Positions 14,561-15,528 of a stretch of 15,528 nt of DNA are shown piece by piece; position 1 is the stretch's first letter, and the number at the start of each line of letters is the position of its first letter. Location: contig DAOVQI010000024.1 in the NCBI GenBank assembly GCA_030628785.1, positions 1 to 15,528 on the forward strand, written 5' to 3'. The stretch is from Bacteroidota bacterium. GTDB lineage: Bacteria > Bacteroidota > Bacteroidia > Bacteroidales > VadinHA17. The position numbers and the translations under genes were made by a program. Below the pieces are notes generated by a model. It saw only the letters and a list, made by a program, of their open reading frames with translations. It was not told where the DNA came from and did not search any database.

Positions 14561-15264
14561 ATGAGTAAATTGTTTGTTTTGTATCAGATTAATTTAACTG
14601 ACACGGTTTCAGGGGGAATCCCGTTTGAAGAGGCACAGGAAATCACGTTATCATATTGGGAACTCGCCTTTAAAGGCGGGTGGATTATGGTACCTATCAT
14701 TCTTTTATCGATCATTGCCGTTTATATTTTTGTTGAACGGTTTTTTGTTATCAGAAAAGCCTCAGTTGAAGATCTGCAGTTCATGAACCGGATAAAAGAC
14801 TTTATTCATGACGGAAAAATTGAATCAGCTCTGACCCTCTGCCAATCTACCGATAAGCCGGTATCCAGAATGATCGAAAAAGGTATTCAGCGGATCGGAA
14901 GACCTTTAAGCGATATTAATGCTGCCATTGAAAACATCGGAAAACTTGAAATCTACAAACTGGAAAAGGACTGCCTACTTTGGCAACCGTTGCAGGAGCA
15001 GCACCTATGATCGGATTCCTCGGTACGGTTATAGGAATGATCATTGCCTTCTACGACATGGCCAATGCCGGCAGCAACATCGATGTTTCCACGCTTTCCA
15101 ACGGTATTTATACTGCCCTGATTACAACAGTTGCCGGTCTTATTGTGGGGATAATTGCCTATTTTGCCTACAATATCCTTGTATCCAAAGTTGAAAAGGT
15201 TGTTTTTAAACTGGAAGCAAATACCACCGAGTTTATGGATCTGTTAAATGAACCCGTTAAATAA
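14561..15264 (+). pseudogene. MotA/TolQ/ExbB proton-channel protein, broken by a one-base frameshift
   Basis: Inner-membrane subunit of an ExbBD- or TolQR-type proton channel, which energises TonB-dependent outer-membrane uptake or envelope constriction. The first part (codons 1-136) has a short N-terminal segment, TM1 (about 41-61) and the cytoplasmic domain up to NIGKLEIYKLEK. It then runs out of frame and stops at 15010. The second part resumes in another frame with TLATVAGAAPMIGFLGTVIG, TM2 and TM3 (LITTVAGLIVGIIAYFAY) and the family ending VVFKLEA.TTEFMDLLNEPVK. Adding one G at GG 14968-14969 restores a normal 234-aa protein (KLEKGLPTLATVAGAAP). Because everything else is intact, a base-calling error in a GGG run is as likely as a real mutation. 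I take the ATG at 14561, since the frame upstream of it is the terminator. No exbD follows within the window; element D begins about 50 nt downstream. Confidence 0.85.
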
Positions 15265-15315
15265 GGCATATGTTCATAAAGTCCTTTTTATTCGATACAA
15301 AAAGCACCAAAAAAC

Positions 15316-15528
15316 AATAAGAACATAACTTCGCAAATTAATTAAAAAGAATAGTTAAATTAAAGTTATCCTCTAATTTTGGAACAAAGTGGTAAAGGCT
15401 AAGGCTGAGGGCGCCTACGCTAAAGCTTCAGCGACAGCGTGCTGAGGCTAAGGATATCAAGAGGAAATAGTTATGAACTTAATAATAAATCATTATTATC
15501 AAGTACATTATAATATATTAGCAATGAA
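15316..15528 (+). mobile_element. Repeat element D (near-identical to A, cut by window end)
   Basis: Collinear with element A from the 5' edge (AACATAACTTCGCAAATTAA) through the TAATTTTG box (15374-15381), the GGCTAAGG arms (15395-15453) and the start of the decayed gene to the last base. Only a handful of substitutions and small indels occur over about 165 shared bases. The main difference is 37 extra bases (15411-15447) inside the arms. KDIKRK and its following stop are present as in A, so this is the same deletion derivative as far as can be seen. The far arm lies beyond the window. Confidence 0.7.
15374..15381 (+). promoter_or_regulatory. Bacteroidota -7 box TAATTTTG in element D
   Basis: An exact TAnnTTTG match at the same place as in elements A and B, followed by GAACAAAGTGG, which is shared with A. 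Confidence 0.35.

Noticed and set aside
14919..15194. 91-codon frame overlapping both halves of the proton-channel gene
   Set aside because: It is a third frame through conserved sequence. Both real halves match the family in the other two frames.

Overview
The window looks like chromosomal DNA of a member of the Bacteroidota, probably an uncultured Bacteroidales/Marinilabiliales-type organism. The reasons are AT-rich DNA, Bacteroidota-type -7 boxes (TAnnTTTG), a very long TamB-domain protein divergent from tsaD, a DUF1987/SiaC protein, and intergenic short tandem repeats and hairpins. The genes are mostly housekeeping or peripheral metabolism. The unusual material lies between them.

Layout. 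Positions 1-755 hold no gene, but they contain a 144-bp imperfect palindrome, three smaller hairpins, and tandem arrays with periods of 8, 6, 7 and 7 bp. Then come rtcB (RNA ligase, minus strand), a membrane-anchored J-domain protein (plus), and repeat element A carrying a decayed gene. A 172-aa protein of unknown function follows (plus), then an assimilatory APS reductase (cysH, minus) and repeat element B. Next is a tight three-gene operon of short-chain dehydrogenases (one extended SDR and two tandem-duplicated classical SDRs). Repeat element C follows, with another decayed gene, and then a SiaC-type phosphoprotein and tsaD (both minus). A 1488-codon tamB-like gene runs divergently from tsaD and ends at a clear intrinsic terminator. 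A MotA/TolQ/ExbB proton-channel gene follows, broken by one missing base. The window ends inside repeat element D.

The most interesting feature is the family of four related intergenic elements (A-D, near 2745, 4710, 7949 and 15316). They share a 5' edge ending in CTTCGCAAATTAATTAAA. A, B and D also share a TAATTTTG -7 box and GGCTAAGGCTGAGG-type arms, and A and B have the matching inverted arms at the far end. Inside A, B and C I can read pieces of the same small protein family, the four-helix-bundle (23S rRNA intervening-sequence protein/S23) family, in frameshifted or internally deleted form. A and D share near-identical sequence, including the start of the same deletion derivative. That suggests non-autonomous dispersal of an element that carries no transposase. 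In A and C the element edge coincides with the stop codon of the upstream gene. D sits just after the proton-channel gene, where exbD would normally be expected.

The genes do not form one pathway. RtcB acts in RNA repair, TsaD in tRNA t6A modification, TamB in envelope biogenesis, the proton channel in outer-membrane energisation, CysH in sulfate assimilation, and the SDR operon in an unidentified redox conversion.
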